This document shows positions 31,032-39,153 of a DNA stretch of 39,153 bases, in pieces (positions within the stretch are counted from its first letter, which is position 1; each line of letters starts with the position of its first letter). Position numbers and translations under genes: made by a program. The DNA is taken from positions 1 through 39,153 of the forward strand of contig CAZEHJ010000028.1 in the NCBI GenBank assembly GCA_964512485.1, given 5' to 3'. The stretch is from CAZEHJ01 sp964512485 (GTDB lineage Bacteria; Bacteroidota; Rhodothermia; Rhodothermales; UBA10348). Under the pieces are notes generated by a model that was not told the origin of the DNA, ran no database searches, and worked only from the letters and a program-made list of their open reading frames with translations.

Positions 31032-33728
31032 TCAAAAAGAAAACTGCAGTGAGACCAGTAACAAACGAGGTAGCGCTTTGCGTTCGATGCGGGTGTTGCC
31101 GAGGGAAGCGAGAGCGCGAGGGTCTTGCAGCATCCAATCGACAACGTTCTCCCGGTCCATGACATTGAGTACCGAAAGTCTCAAGCTCAGATCATAGGTG
31201 GGAGTTGACACCTTCGCTGTCAAGCCGGCATCGATCTGCACAAATGCCGGCAACGTATGGGACTCGGGGTCATCAAGATTCAGCGCGCCGATTTCGTCCG
31301 TACTGGATATCAGAGGTAGATAGTTGTAATACGAAAGACGATATCCCCACGATCTGCCCAGAATTGTGGTCGACAAGACATCAGCGTGCAGGTGCTCAGT
31401 CAGGGATAATCTTGACGAGAAGTGAATACGATGGGGGCTTTCCCAGGGTGAGGAGGTCCACTCTCCCAGAAATCGATGCGGTTGTTTGATCTTGCTGCTT
31501 TCATAGGAATAAGATCCCTCGAGGCCGATCCGGCTCCAGTCCCAGGATGCCGCCAATGATCCTCCGAAAATTCTGTTGGATGCGTCCGCCACGGGGCCCT
31601 GGGTAATCCTTGAATAGTTCAGCACAGGGTTGCGGGGCGAATACTTGAGAAAGGATTCTATCGTTACAGAACTGTGGGTCCCTGGCGTGAGAATGAATTC
31701 TGCGGTCAGGTGATAGGCATAAGGAGGATGGTCATTCTTGCCGGTCGGAATCCAGAGTCGGAAACTTGGCAGGAGCGCTGATTCAGTGTACGGCGCAAGG
31801 TCATACTGCGAGGTGTACTGACGGTAAATTCCTGCCGATAGTCGGTATGCCCACGGTATGAACCTCTCACCTTCAACGTCTTGACGCCATGAAACCCTGG
31901 GTTCGAAATAGACTCTGTTGTGTGAGGGTATGAATGAAAATCTCGATCCCGTCTTCAGCGAAGCCAGCTCCGAAATCGAATACGTGTTCTCCAGATAACC
32001 ATCCACAAGCCATCTCGATGGATCAAGGCCTCCTGCGGTGAGGTCGGGTTCGTCCAGAAGTGGACGCGACGAAACGACAAAATCGCTGTCGGACACACGC
32101 GTCGATACTCCGGCAGAAATAAATGACCGACTGCCAAGCGTGAAGTCAGAAGACAACCTGCCGCCCAGTTGATCGATCTCATTGAATTCCTGACCCGATC
32201 CCAGTTTTGCCGAGCGAACCAGAGGGTTTTGCGTGAATGGATGTTCGAGGCGGTAGTCGCTCTGCCAGACTCCCATCTGGATGAAAGCACGGGATCCGTG
32301 CACCCATTCATATTTGATCTGCGTCATCCGATTGGTCCACTGGTACTCATCCGTCGAACGGGAGTCAGAACCACCTACGACTTCAAACAGGTCGCTTCCA
32401 AAAACGTTGAATCCGTAGTAGGTAGATGCCGACAATGTTCGCGTATTCCCCAGATTCCAAATGATCTTGGAATGCACGTCTGTGAAGTCGATTTCGACCG
32501 GACGGTCCAGATTGTCGATGCTGCTGTCGCGCAGGCCCAGTTGATCGGCCAGAAATGTGTCGGGGCTGCTCCATTGCTCAAAGCGCTGAACCAGACGCGA
32601 AGGTCTGAGGCTTGCACCAAAGCTCTTACGTCCTGCCAGCATCACGTCCACCGATCGCCCGTCTCGCATGTCAAATCGATGGGAGAATCGCGCATTGGTT
32701 GCGATAGGATCGACCTGCAGCGTCGCCAAAGGCGTGTTTTCACCCGGCGAATGTTGTCCAATTTGAATAAAACCGGCGAGCTGGCTGCCCGTACGGGCTC
32801 CAAATCCTGCTTTCTGAACCGTGATGTTCTGGATGGCGAGAGGAGAAAAGGGGCCGACGAATGATCCGTTCTTGATGGGCATATAAATCAGCGCATTATC
32901 GAGCACATATTCGTGACTTCCTGCGCTGCTGCCCTGGATATGAATGTCGCCGAGAGCTGCGGAAGAACTCAAACCAGGCAACGATTCCAGGTTGTTGGCA
33001 ATCGAATAGGCCCCTGCCGGGTGTCTTTCGAGCTGCTGTGTCTCAATGGCTTCAGCTCCCAGCACAGAGGAAGGCTGTCTCATAGTCAGGCCATTGATCA
33101 CAATCGTACCGGTCTGAACGATTTCCTGCTCTACAGGAATCACTATCGTCGCCACTTCGAACGGCTGGATTTCAATCAGCGCTCTGGTGTCATCATACGC
33201 CACGTGTGTCACCACGATCTCGTACTCACCCGGCAGCAACTGCGGAATGTGAAACCAACCGGCGTGATTAGTTGCCGTGCCGATGCCCGTACTTCTCACC
33301 AGAACGGATGCTGCGGAGACCGGCAGGTCCGTGTACGCGTCGGTGATTCTTCCGGAGATGGAACCGAAAGCTGGCTCGTTCTTGCTGGCCAGGGTGACGA
33401 CGTAGGTTCCGTTGGACATACGGATGTAGTCGAGGCCGGAGTCTGCCAGAATACATCCGAGTGCTTCTTCGACAAGCGCGCTATCAATTCTGCAGCTCGA
33501 GAATCTGGATCTCACCAGGTCCGATTCAAAAAACAGACTGATATCCGTGCTCTGAATCAGCAGATTGAGTGCCTGGTTCATGGGCACTCCGACGAGGGCA
33601 AAGGAATACACATGCGTCGAATCCGTTCTGGCCGCATCCTGGGCCAGAACGGAGGACGGGGATCCTGATGCGATTGCCATCGCAGACAGGATCCCCACGA
33701 TCCAGCGCCGGGTGCTTGATATAGTCAT
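31032..33728 (-). CDS. FecA-like TonB receptor with N-terminal STN signalling domain
   Basis: Outer-membrane receptor expected to transmit a substrate-bound signal to the FecR-like protein. Over 898 residues: a signal peptide to about residue 30, an STN (secretin/TonB short N-terminal) domain at about 40-115 (YSFALVGVPMNQALNLLIQS and LADSGLDYIRMSNGTYVV), a CarboxypepD_reg-like domain at about 122-205 (SGRITDAYTDLPVSAASVLV), a plug around GDIHIQGSSAGSHEYVLDNA, and a long barrel to the final LLLVSLQFSF. The three genes in order sigma, FecR, STN receptor form the FecI/FecR/FecA arrangement, with a 22-base gap to FecR. The substrate is not visible; there is no haem or siderophore motif I can name. 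Confidence 0.93.
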   Translation of the reverse strand: MTISSTRRWIVGILSAMAIASGSPSSVLAQDAARTDSTHVYSFALVGVPMNQALNLLIQSTDISLFFESDLVRSRFSSCRIDSALVEEALGCILADSGLDYIRMSNGTYVVTLASKNEPAFGSISGRITDAYTDLPVSAASVLVRSTGIGTATNHAGWFHIPQLLPGEYEIVVTHVAYDDTRALIEIQPFEVATIVIPVEQEIVQTGTIVINGLTMRQPSSVLGAEAIETQQLERHPAGAYSIANNLESLPGLSSSAALGDIHIQGSSAGSHEYVLDNALIYMPIKNGSFVGPFSPLAIQNITVQKAGFGARTGSQLAGFIQIGQHSPGENTPLATLQVDPIATNARFSHRFDMRDGRSVDVMLAGRKSFGASLRPSRLVQRFEQWSSPDTFLADQLGLRDSSIDNLDRPVEIDFTDVHSKIIWNLGNTRTLSASTYYGFNVFGSDLFEVVGGSDSRSTDEYQWTNRMTQIKYEWVHGSRAFIQMGVWQSDYRLEHPFTQNPLVRSAKLGSGQEFNEIDQLGGRLSSDFTLGSRSFISAGVSTRVSDSDFVVSSRPLLDEPDLTAGGLDPSRWLVDGYLENTYSISELASLKTGSRFSFIPSHNRVYFEPRVSWRQDVEGERFIPWAYRLSAGIYRQYTSQYDLAPYTESALLPSFRLWIPTGKNDHPPYAYHLTAEFILTPGTHSSVTIESFLKYSPRNPVLNYSRITQGPVADASNRIFGGSLAASWDWSRIGLEGSYSYESSKIKQPHRFLGEWTSSPWESPHRIHFSSRLSLTEHLHADVLSTTILGRSWGYRLSYYNYLPLISSTDEIGALNLDDPESHTLPAFVQIDAGLTAKVSTPTYDLSLRLSVLNVMDRENVVDWMLQDPRALASLGNTRIERKALPRLLLVSLQFSF

Positions 33729-33750
33729 GTCCTACCGACTCAAATTCGCA

Positions 33751-34848
33751 TCATTCAATATCACCAACCTCTTCGTTTTCCGTATCGGCATCGTCCGGAA
33801 TTAGTTCGACGGTCGAATGGTATATCTCAAACCCGGATTGCGATTCCCTGTACTGCAATCCAAGTGGCGCACTCAATCCTTGAAGAACGACTTCCATAGT
33901 CAAAGGCGCGCGAAACGAAACAGTGATGTCTGTGTCTGCCCGTGAAGGAGCTGAAAGAAGTATTTCGACCCCCAATCGACGAGAAGCCTCAGCGACGGCA
34001 CTCTCGAGCGGGACGTTCCTGAAGATCAGGTCTCCGTTCATCCATTCGAAAGGAGCATCCTCGTTGAACGACTCTACCGTGGATGGACGAAGGGCACCCT
34101 CGATCAGGGAGCTGCGCTGTCCAGCAGTAAGAATCACGCCCTGGCTGTGTTCAACCGAACGAAATCCCACACGCCCTTCGTCAACTGTGACCTGTGTCCG
34201 CCGAGAGCCGGTGTCGGATCTCGAGCGGACATTGAACTTCGTACCCAGAACGGTCACAACGGCGTCCGTGGTTTCAACCGAAAACTGCTCTTCACCCGGT
34301 GTCACATCGAAAAATCCTTCACCCTCAAGCTGAATGGATCTATTCCAGAAGACACCTGACCAGTAAGAAATCTGGGAATCGCTGTTCAGGGTGACCAGAG
34401 AGCCGTCTGGCAATGTGAAAGATTCCTGTGCCCCTCGCTCGGCAACAAAGGTCCGTGGTCGGGACAGGAACAGGACTCCCAATGCGAGGACAACGACAAT
34501 GGACGCGGCAACGGAGGCAAACTCCGGCCTAAATGCTTGCATCCAGGGCTTGCGACGCGTTCTGGGGGCTGGTTGGTGAGTTGAATCGTTTTCGGGGAGT
34601 GTAGAATGTTCGGACGGGAGGGAAACGAGTTTGAGATTGGAGTTCGTATCCGTGGAATCCATCGAAGCTTCGATCCTGTCAAACAGTGCGTCCTTGTCCG
34701 AATTCGTGAGCACATTCGCATCTTCGAAGTGATTCATCTGGTCGAGGATATTCTGGGTGACCTCTTTTTCCTGCTCGGACATATCAGCCAGAATCGGTCG
34801 CAGTTTATTGTCCATTTGCCCATCGTTGGGATAGTTTTTATCGCTCAC
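33751..34848 (-). CDS. FecR-like anti-sigma / signal transducer
   Basis: Inner-membrane regulator that controls the FecI-like sigma factor and receives a signal from the STN receptor. The 365 residues have a cytoplasmic part of about 105 residues, one transmembrane helix at about 111-128 (SVAASIVVVLALGVLFL), a FecR domain at about 137-235 (SFTLPDGSLVTLNSDSQI, VTVLGTKFNVRS, LTAGQRSSLI), and a C-terminal STN-like DUF4974 domain (DLIFRNVPLESAVAEASRRL, then SAPLGLQYR). The start overlaps the sigma stop by 4 bases, giving translational coupling. An acidic tail (DADTENEEVGDIE) is noticeable. Its family is certain; the signal it reads is unknown. Confidence 0.94.
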   Translation of the reverse strand: MSDKNYPNDGQMDNKLRPILADMSEQEKEVTQNILDQMNHFEDANVLTNSDKDALFDRIEASMDSTDTNSNLKLVSLPSEHSTLPENDSTHQPAPRTRRKPWMQAFRPEFASVAASIVVVLALGVLFLSRPRTFVAERGAQESFTLPDGSLVTLNSDSQISYWSGVFWNRSIQLEGEGFFDVTPGEEQFSVETTDAVVTVLGTKFNVRSRSDTGSRRTQVTVDEGRVGFRSVEHSQGVILTAGQRSSLIEGALRPSTVESFNEDAPFEWMNGDLIFRNVPLESAVAEASRRLGVEILLSAPSRADTDITVSFRAPLTMEVVLQGLSAPLGLQYRESQSGFEIYHSTVELIPDDADTENEEVGDIE

Positions 34849-35447
34849 GATTCTGCCTCCAATCGGGTTACCCGCTCCCTCAAATCACGAAGAGCGTGTT
34901 GTATGTGGGTGTCAACGGTTCTCTCAGACAGATTCATGACCAAACCTATTTGCGCGTGGGAAAGATCATGAAAACGGCTCAACATGAACGCCTCAGACCT
35001 GCGAGGTGGTAGCTCCTGAATCCACGTGTTCAGTACCCGGGCAAACTCTGTCCCTGCAGCGTCTGGTTGCAGCGAATGGTGTTCAAACGAAGGCTGCCAA
35101 GACTCGAAATCGGTTGAGATCGAGCGATTTGATCGTTTCAAAACATTTATGGCGTGGTTTCTTGCCATGGTGTAAATCAGCGCCTGCGCCGAGCCCTTGA
35201 TGATGATCTTGTGGCGGTTCTCCCAGAGCCGGACAAACACATCATGAATGATGTCCATTGTCATGTCCTTGGAACCCGTCATCGGGTAGAGGTACCGAGA
35301 GAGCGGGTCAATGAGGACATCGTAAAGTTCGCCGAAGGCATCCCGGTCGCCTTGAAGAGCTCTGGTGGCCACCTCATTCATAGTCGATACTATCGGATCG
35401 GAGACTGACTGCGATTCTTTCACCGGCGTTTTTCCTGGGCTCTCCAC
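34845..35447 (-). CDS. FecI-like ECF sigma factor
   Basis: ECF sigma factor of the Bacteroidota FecI-like type that should activate the receptor genes downstream. Its 200 residues contain region 2 (AFGELYDVLIDPLSRYLYPM, DIIHDVFVRLWENR and QALIYTMARNHAINVLKR) and region 4 (LPPRRSEAFMLSRFHDLSHA, then QIGLVMNLSERTVDTHIQHA). It overlaps the FecR-like gene by 4 bases. It is preceded by 138 bases containing a weak hairpin and an imperfect palindrome (GACAG/CTGTC at 35489-35506). The target promoters cannot be read from sequence. Two further same-strand TonB genes downstream make it likely that the receptors are its regulon. Confidence 0.94.
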   Translation of the reverse strand: MESPGKTPVKESQSVSDPIVSTMNEVATRALQGDRDAFGELYDVLIDPLSRYLYPMTGSKDMTMDIIHDVFVRLWENRHKIIIKGSAQALIYTMARNHAINVLKRSNRSISTDFESWQPSFEHHSLQPDAAGTEFARVLNTWIQELPPRRSEAFMLSRFHDLSHAQIGLVMNLSERTVDTHIQHALRDLRERVTRLEAES

Positions 35448-35523
35448 GGATCGATTCCGGGGAGGGTCCCCAAGTTGTTCGCTGTATTGACAGGTGAAAG
35501 ACTGTCTATGCGTAATGAGCGCA

Positions 35524-35567
35524 CAAAAAAGAGGAAAAGCAACTCAGAGATCGCCCGAGGGTGATCT
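35524..35567 (-). terminator. Possible terminator between the propeller protein and the sigma gene
   Basis: Read on the minus strand, AGATCACC/GGCGATCT (35548-35567) pairs around CTCG with one A-C mismatch, and T-rich stretches (TTTTCCTCTTTTTT) follow after about 9 bases. It lies 19 bases past the stop of the beta-propeller gene. It is weak and may not stop transcription. The rest of the 138-base gap shows only the GACAG/CTGTC repeat. Confidence 0.35.
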
Positions 35568-35585
35568 ACAGGCGATTTGTAGCGC

Positions 35586-38243
35586 CTATCTGAGCCGGAC
35601 GACAGACCTTGTTTGTGTGAACGATCCACTCTTGACCGAGATGAGGTAGGTGCCGGAAGCCGAAGAGGTTGGAGTCCAGGTCCATTCGTGGGTACCGGCA
35701 GAAAGAACACCCAGGTCGGCTGTCTCTACCCGTCGCCCACTGACGTCGAACACCGCTATGGAAACGGGACCGGAGATAGAGAGCTCGAAGGGAACGTTGG
35801 TCTGATGAACAAAGGGGTTGGGGTATGCCGCAGAAATGGAGAGCGAGTTCGGTATTTCGGCGCCTTCTTCGTTCGACGTGACGAGCGCGTCGATCGGATA
35901 CGTATAGGACCCACGGCCAAAGGTGCCTGCTATCAGCAATCGGTCCAGATTGTTGACTTCCAGATCAGTAATTGTGACCAGAGGCATACCGTCCTGCATT
36001 GGTACCCACGTGGCACCCTCATCGAGGCTGACAAATGCTCCGATATCCGTCCCAACGAAGAGGTGCTCCGGGTGGTCGGGATCGATAGCGAACGCATTTA
36101 TCGGAATGTCGGGCAGTGCACCGGATCCAGAACCAGAAATGTCTTCCCAGCTCTGACCCATGTCCCGGGACCGGAAAATATGAGCTTCAGGATCTCTCCA
36201 GAACAAGCCGGAGAAGGTCACATAGACCGTAGAAGGGTCGTCCGGATGAATTCCGATGCGGGTCACCGCACGAAATGGAAGAGCGCCGGTGATATTATTC
36301 CAGGTTGTCCCGAAATCGGGGGAGACCCAAACACTGCCGTCGTCGGTTCCAGCGTAGATCACATCAGGGTTCGACGGAGCAGGAACGATTCGGGTCAACG
36401 TGCCAATTTTTTCGTAGCCGAGCCCTTTCGTCAGGTCCGGTGAAATCGCTTCCCAGGGCGAACCGAACCGGACCCTGTTCATTGTTCGGTAAATCTTGTC
36501 GGTTCCATAGTAGAACACATTCGGATCCCATGGATCGATCACGAACGGTGTATTCCAGTTTCTTGGGTCCTCGGTTGGAATTCCCACGTCTGACCCGGAA
36601 AACAGGAATGGTTGGGTACTTCCGCCCGGGAGCGCCCAGAGTCCATCGATGCGAAACAGTCTTCCAAGCTGGATCATAGCCCAGGCGGTATTCTGATCCA
36701 GGGGATCAGCAATAACCGTCATGCCGTCTCCGCCGTTCAGAAGGTCATGCCAATCGTTGGCAAACCCGGACTTGGTCCGGATCGGGTGATTATCCTGGGT
36801 ACCTGCGTACAGGCGTTCAGGGTTGTTCGGATCATAGGAGATTTCGTAGATCTGTGTGATAGGAAGTGGAGCAAGGGTTGACCACGTATTTCCTCCGTCT
36901 TCCGAAATCGCCACGCCTCCATCATTGCCCTCCAGAATCACATCAGAATCGTTCGGGTCGAACGCCATGGCGTGATGGTCCGCATGGGTGCCTTCGTTAT
37001 GTACCCACAGATTTTGGGTGTCGTTCGACTCTATGACCTGAACGTCAAGGACAAAAACGTTGTCCGGATCAGTCGGGTGCACTCTGACTTGCCCGAAAAA
37101 CCAGGAAAACTGAAACAGGACAGGATGCGGTGTCTGCCCGATGTTGGCTTTTTGCGTCATTCGTCTGTCCGGATCCGCATTTTGCCACGAATCGCCTCCA
37201 TCGAATGAAGAGTAGAAACCCAGGTATCCCGTCCCATCCGAATAAAAAGCATACATCGTATCCGGGCTTGAGGGGCTGATATCGATCCCGATCCGACCGA
37301 TAGTTGCCCTTCCTTCAGAGTCGATGTGATCATCCGGATTGGGGAGGCCACGCGTGTGGTCGAGCAATTCCCAGGTTGTGCCACCATCATTCGAGCGCCA
37401 GATTCCGCTCCCACGTCCGAAAAGCCGCGAGCCGGTTGGACGTCGGACACGCTGCCAGGAGGCTGCAAAAATCACATCCGGATCGTCAGGGCGCATCACC
37501 AAATCGATGACACCCGTAGAGTCGTTAATCGCCAGAACGCGGTCCCAGGTAGAGCCACCGTCCATCGATTTGTACACTCCCCGGTTTTCATCCGGCAGAT
37601 AATAGGATCCGACTACTCCAGCCCAGACAACATCCGGGTTTTCAGGATGAACAAGAATGCGTCCGATGCTGGCAGTGGATTCAAGTCCGATGGGACTCCA
37701 GGAGGAACCCGCATCCATGCTTTTGAACATGCCTGCTCCGGCATAATTGTTTACCGATCCATTGGCCTCTCCCGTTCCCACATAAATTATATCCGGGTTC
37801 GAGGGCGCCAGTGCGAGGTCGCCGATTGTCAACACTGGTTGGTCGTCAAAAATTGGAGCCCAAGACTGGCCTTTGTTTTCCGACTTGAAAACTCCTCCCG
37901 TTGCGGCCGCAGCATAGATAACGTCAGAGTTGCGAGGATCGAAAGCGACGTCGACTACCCTCCCTCCGATGTTACCCGGTCCCGCAAACTCCCACGATCC
38001 TCCCAGACCAATCTTTGCGCCTGACTTCAGGGCCTGAAGGTCACGGTAAGCGCGGGCATACGCGTCTGGCGCGGATTTGAAATGAGGAAAAGTCCGTTGG
38101 ATCCATCCGTACTCGTTGGGAATCCGTGATTCCTGAAACTCACTCTGGATGGTTTCCGGCGAATGCTGGATATCCGACAGAAGGAAAAACCATCCTGTCA
38201 GGGCCAACGCAGTCAATACTATGATTCTGGAAAGGCGGTGCAT
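35586..38243 (-). CDS. Sortilin-like beta-propeller protein with type IX secretion sorting domain
   Basis: Large exported or surface protein made of BNR/sortilin-like (VPS10-type) propeller repeats. The ATG at 38243 is preferred to 38282, because it begins a hydrophobic leader, RIIVLTALALTGWFFLL. Over 885 residues the propeller repeats recur, such as GGVFKSENKGQSW, MFKSMDAGSSWSP, GVYKSMDGGSTWDR and DIIYVGTGEANGS, with DP(R/S/N)NPD-type turns. The last 80 residues carry a type IX secretion system type A sorting domain (SAAYPNPFVHQTNVPFELSI, FDVSGRRVET, GTYLISVKSG). It is therefore probably secreted through T9SS and displayed. No enzymatic residues are recognised. It is the first of the same-direction block and ends 138 bases before the sigma gene. 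Confidence 0.9.
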   Translation of the reverse strand: MHRLSRIIVLTALALTGWFFLLSDIQHSPETIQSEFQESRIPNEYGWIQRTFPHFKSAPDAYARAYRDLQALKSGAKIGLGGSWEFAGPGNIGGRVVDVAFDPRNSDVIYAAAATGGVFKSENKGQSWAPIFDDQPVLTIGDLALAPSNPDIIYVGTGEANGSVNNYAGAGMFKSMDAGSSWSPIGLESTASIGRILVHPENPDVVWAGVVGSYYLPDENRGVYKSMDGGSTWDRVLAINDSTGVIDLVMRPDDPDVIFAASWQRVRRPTGSRLFGRGSGIWRSNDGGTTWELLDHTRGLPNPDDHIDSEGRATIGRIGIDISPSSPDTMYAFYSDGTGYLGFYSSFDGGDSWQNADPDRRMTQKANIGQTPHPVLFQFSWFFGQVRVHPTDPDNVFVLDVQVIESNDTQNLWVHNEGTHADHHAMAFDPNDSDVILEGNDGGVAISEDGGNTWSTLAPLPITQIYEISYDPNNPERLYAGTQDNHPIRTKSGFANDWHDLLNGGDGMTVIADPLDQNTAWAMIQLGRLFRIDGLWALPGGSTQPFLFSGSDVGIPTEDPRNWNTPFVIDPWDPNVFYYGTDKIYRTMNRVRFGSPWEAISPDLTKGLGYEKIGTLTRIVPAPSNPDVIYAGTDDGSVWVSPDFGTTWNNITGALPFRAVTRIGIHPDDPSTVYVTFSGLFWRDPEAHIFRSRDMGQSWEDISGSGSGALPDIPINAFAIDPDHPEHLFVGTDIGAFVSLDEGATWVPMQDGMPLVTITDLEVNNLDRLLIAGTFGRGSYTYPIDALVTSNEEGAEIPNSLSISAAYPNPFVHQTNVPFELSISGPVSIAVFDVSGRRVETADLGVLSAGTHEWTWTPTSSASGTYLISVKSGSFTQTRSVVRLR

Positions 38244-38386
38244 TTCTGCGTCTGTGGCGAAGTCACGGGCGGGCGTGTTCACAATATCACCCTATAAGTA
38301 AGCATTTTCATGTCGAATTGGCACTCAAAACGGATGTCAAGTGTTCAAATCATGGTCTGAACAGCGGCTACCCCCTATTTTGCGAC

Positions 38387-39013
38387 ATGCACTCACTTCA
38401 AACAGAACGCGTCGGGCATCGATTCGGGAAGAGGATTCTCTTTCGGCGCATGAACCTCGAATTCGAAGGTGGACACTCGACGGCTATTACGGGCTCGAAC
38501 GGTTCTGGCAAGTCGACTCTGGTCCGCATTCTGGCGGGACTCATGCGACCGACACGTGGCGAGGTGATGTTGAATGTGGACGGGCACAGGATTGAAGATG
38601 CGGTCCGGCCCCTTTCTTGCGGTCTGGTCGCGCCCTATTTGAACGTCTATGACGGATTTACTCCTCGCGAAAACCTGGATTTTCTGGCCAAGGCAAGGGG
38701 AATTCAAGATCGAGACGATCGAATTTCAAGCGTGTTGGACCAGGTACAGATACTCGCCCGCGCAGACGACGCCGTAAACACGTTCTCATCTGGAATGCTT
38801 CAACGAGTCAGAATTGCATCTGCGTTGCTTTCGGATCCACCTGTTCTTTTGCTGGACGAGCCAACGGCCACGTTGGATGTTGGAGGTATCTCCATGGTGC
38901 GATCTGTGATCGATACTGCCCTGGCGAACGGGAAGATCGTAATCGTTGCCACGAACGAGCCGGAAGAGGCCCGAGCCTGCGAGCATCATGTGGATGTCGA
39001 AGATTTTCTGTAG
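38387..39013 (+). CDS. ABC transporter ATP-binding protein, CcmA-like
   Basis: Soluble ATPase subunit of an ABC exporter, most like the haem exporter CcmA. The ATG at 38387 gives 208 residues, the family size; an open frame from 38318 adds unrelated residues. Visible are Walker A GSNGSGKSTLVRIL, the region LVAPYLNVYDGFTPRENLDF, the signature TFSSGMLQRVRIASALL, Walker B PVLLLDEPTATLDVGG and the ATNEPEEA switch region. In Bacteroidota relatives CcmA is often followed by CcmB, but here the next gene is convergent comF, so the permease partner is not adjacent. The gene overlaps comF by 28 bases. The ABC fold is certain; the CcmA assignment is moderate. Confidence 0.85.
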   Translation: MHSLQTERVGHRFGKRILFRRMNLEFEGGHSTAITGSNGSGKSTLVRILAGLMRPTRGEVMLNVDGHRIEDAVRPLSCGLVAPYLNVYDGFTPRENLDFLAKARGIQDRDDRISSVLDQVQILARADDAVNTFSSGMLQRVRIASALLSDPPVLLLDEPTATLDVGGISMVRSVIDTALANGKIVIVATNEPEEARACEHHVDVEDFL

Positions 39014-39153
39014 TCCGGACGGGCGAACATTTCACGTCTGAATGCGAGAGCCATGAGAGTGACGTCGTATCCAACAGCTTCGAGCGTGGATGCGGCCTCG
39101 TCGAGCGTTGCTCCGGTTGTCATCACGTCATCGACCAGAAGCACGTTTCTGCC
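38986..39153 (-). CDS. comF: ComF-family phosphoribosyltransferase (C-terminal part only)
   Basis: The C-terminal 55 residues of a type I phosphoribosyltransferase of the ComF group, running off the right end of the window. The frame reads NVLLVDDVMTTGATLDEAAS, which is the PRPP-binding loop of this family, then TLEAVGYDVTLMALAFRRE, a standard ComF ending. ComF/GntX proteins are associated with DNA uptake or periplasmic processes in other bacteria; their exact activity is not settled. The stop (TGA, 38988-38986) lies within the 3' end of the ABC gene on the other strand. Confidence 0.85.
   Translation of the reverse strand, partial: GRNVLLVDDVMTTGATLDEAASTLEAVGYDVTLMALAFRREMFARPDYRKSSTST

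Noticed and set aside
35489..35506. Palindrome GACAG/CTGTC before the FecI-like gene as an operator.
   Set aside because: Arms are only five bases with an 8-base spacer, and no second copy was noticed; too weak to call.
35613..36443. Plus-strand open frame (276 residues) opposite the propeller protein.
   Set aside because: Antisense to the sorting-domain and propeller-repeat part of a well-supported gene; no domain seen.

Overview
The window looks like chromosomal DNA from a heterotrophic member of the Bacteroidota/Rhodothermota side of the FCB group, most like a Rhodothermales- or Balneolales-type marine bacterium. This is inferred from gene families, not from a database match: FecI/FecR/STN TonB-receptor regulation, a TonB receptor paired with a DUF4249 lipoprotein, a type IX secretion C-terminal sorting domain, Tat-exported Gfo/Idh/MocA and TIM-barrel proteins, and start regions mostly without a clear Shine-Dalgarno sequence. 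Genes are densely packed, no intergenic gap exceeds about 210 bases, and I found no complete tRNA, rRNA, CRISPR array, transposase or phage gene.

Layout, left to right. (1) 1-3876, plus strand: an envelope-type regulatory operon made of an ECF sigma factor (5' end outside the window), a membrane anti-sigma factor with HEAT-like repeats, and two exported DUF4097-type beta-repeat proteins, closed by a strong terminator. (2) 3954-13127, plus: a TetR regulator followed by fadD, fadN, fadA, fadE and a small CsbD-like gene, ending in a second strong terminator. This is a nearly complete long-chain fatty acid beta-oxidation operon. (3) 13171-15425, plus: an acyl-CoA carboxylase beta subunit (methylcrotonyl-CoA-carboxylase-like) and a YdiI/PaaI-type hotdog thioesterase. 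(4) 15422-17670, minus: egtB and egtD for ergothioneine. (5) 17800-21502, plus: a SUMF1/FGE-fold lipoprotein, then a Tat-exported Gfo/Idh/MocA oxidoreductase and a Tat-exported hydroxypyruvate-isomerase-like TIM barrel, separated by a 19-bp tandem repeat.

(6) 21578-38243, minus: ten genes in one direction. In transcription order they are a T9SS-sorted beta-propeller protein, a FecI-like sigma, a FecR-like anti-sigma, an STN-type TonB receptor, a second TonB receptor with DUF4249, an unrecognised lipoprotein, a complete family B DNA polymerase, a sialidase-like lipoprotein and a GH20 hexosaminidase. The last three are packed tightly (14-nt overlap, then a 1-nt gap). (7) 38387-39153: a CcmA-like ABC ATPase convergent with the C-terminal end of comF.

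The functional picture is of an organism that degrades fatty acids and probably amino-sugar or sialylated glycans, senses envelope or nutrient state through two separate ECF sigma systems, and makes a thiol antioxidant. No single locus is clearly a new defence or mobile system. The least expected items are the sigma/HEAT/DUF4097 cassette, the mixed-type fad operon, the polymerase-glycosidase gene packing, and the CTAG-rich 19-bp repeat that carries a stop codon.
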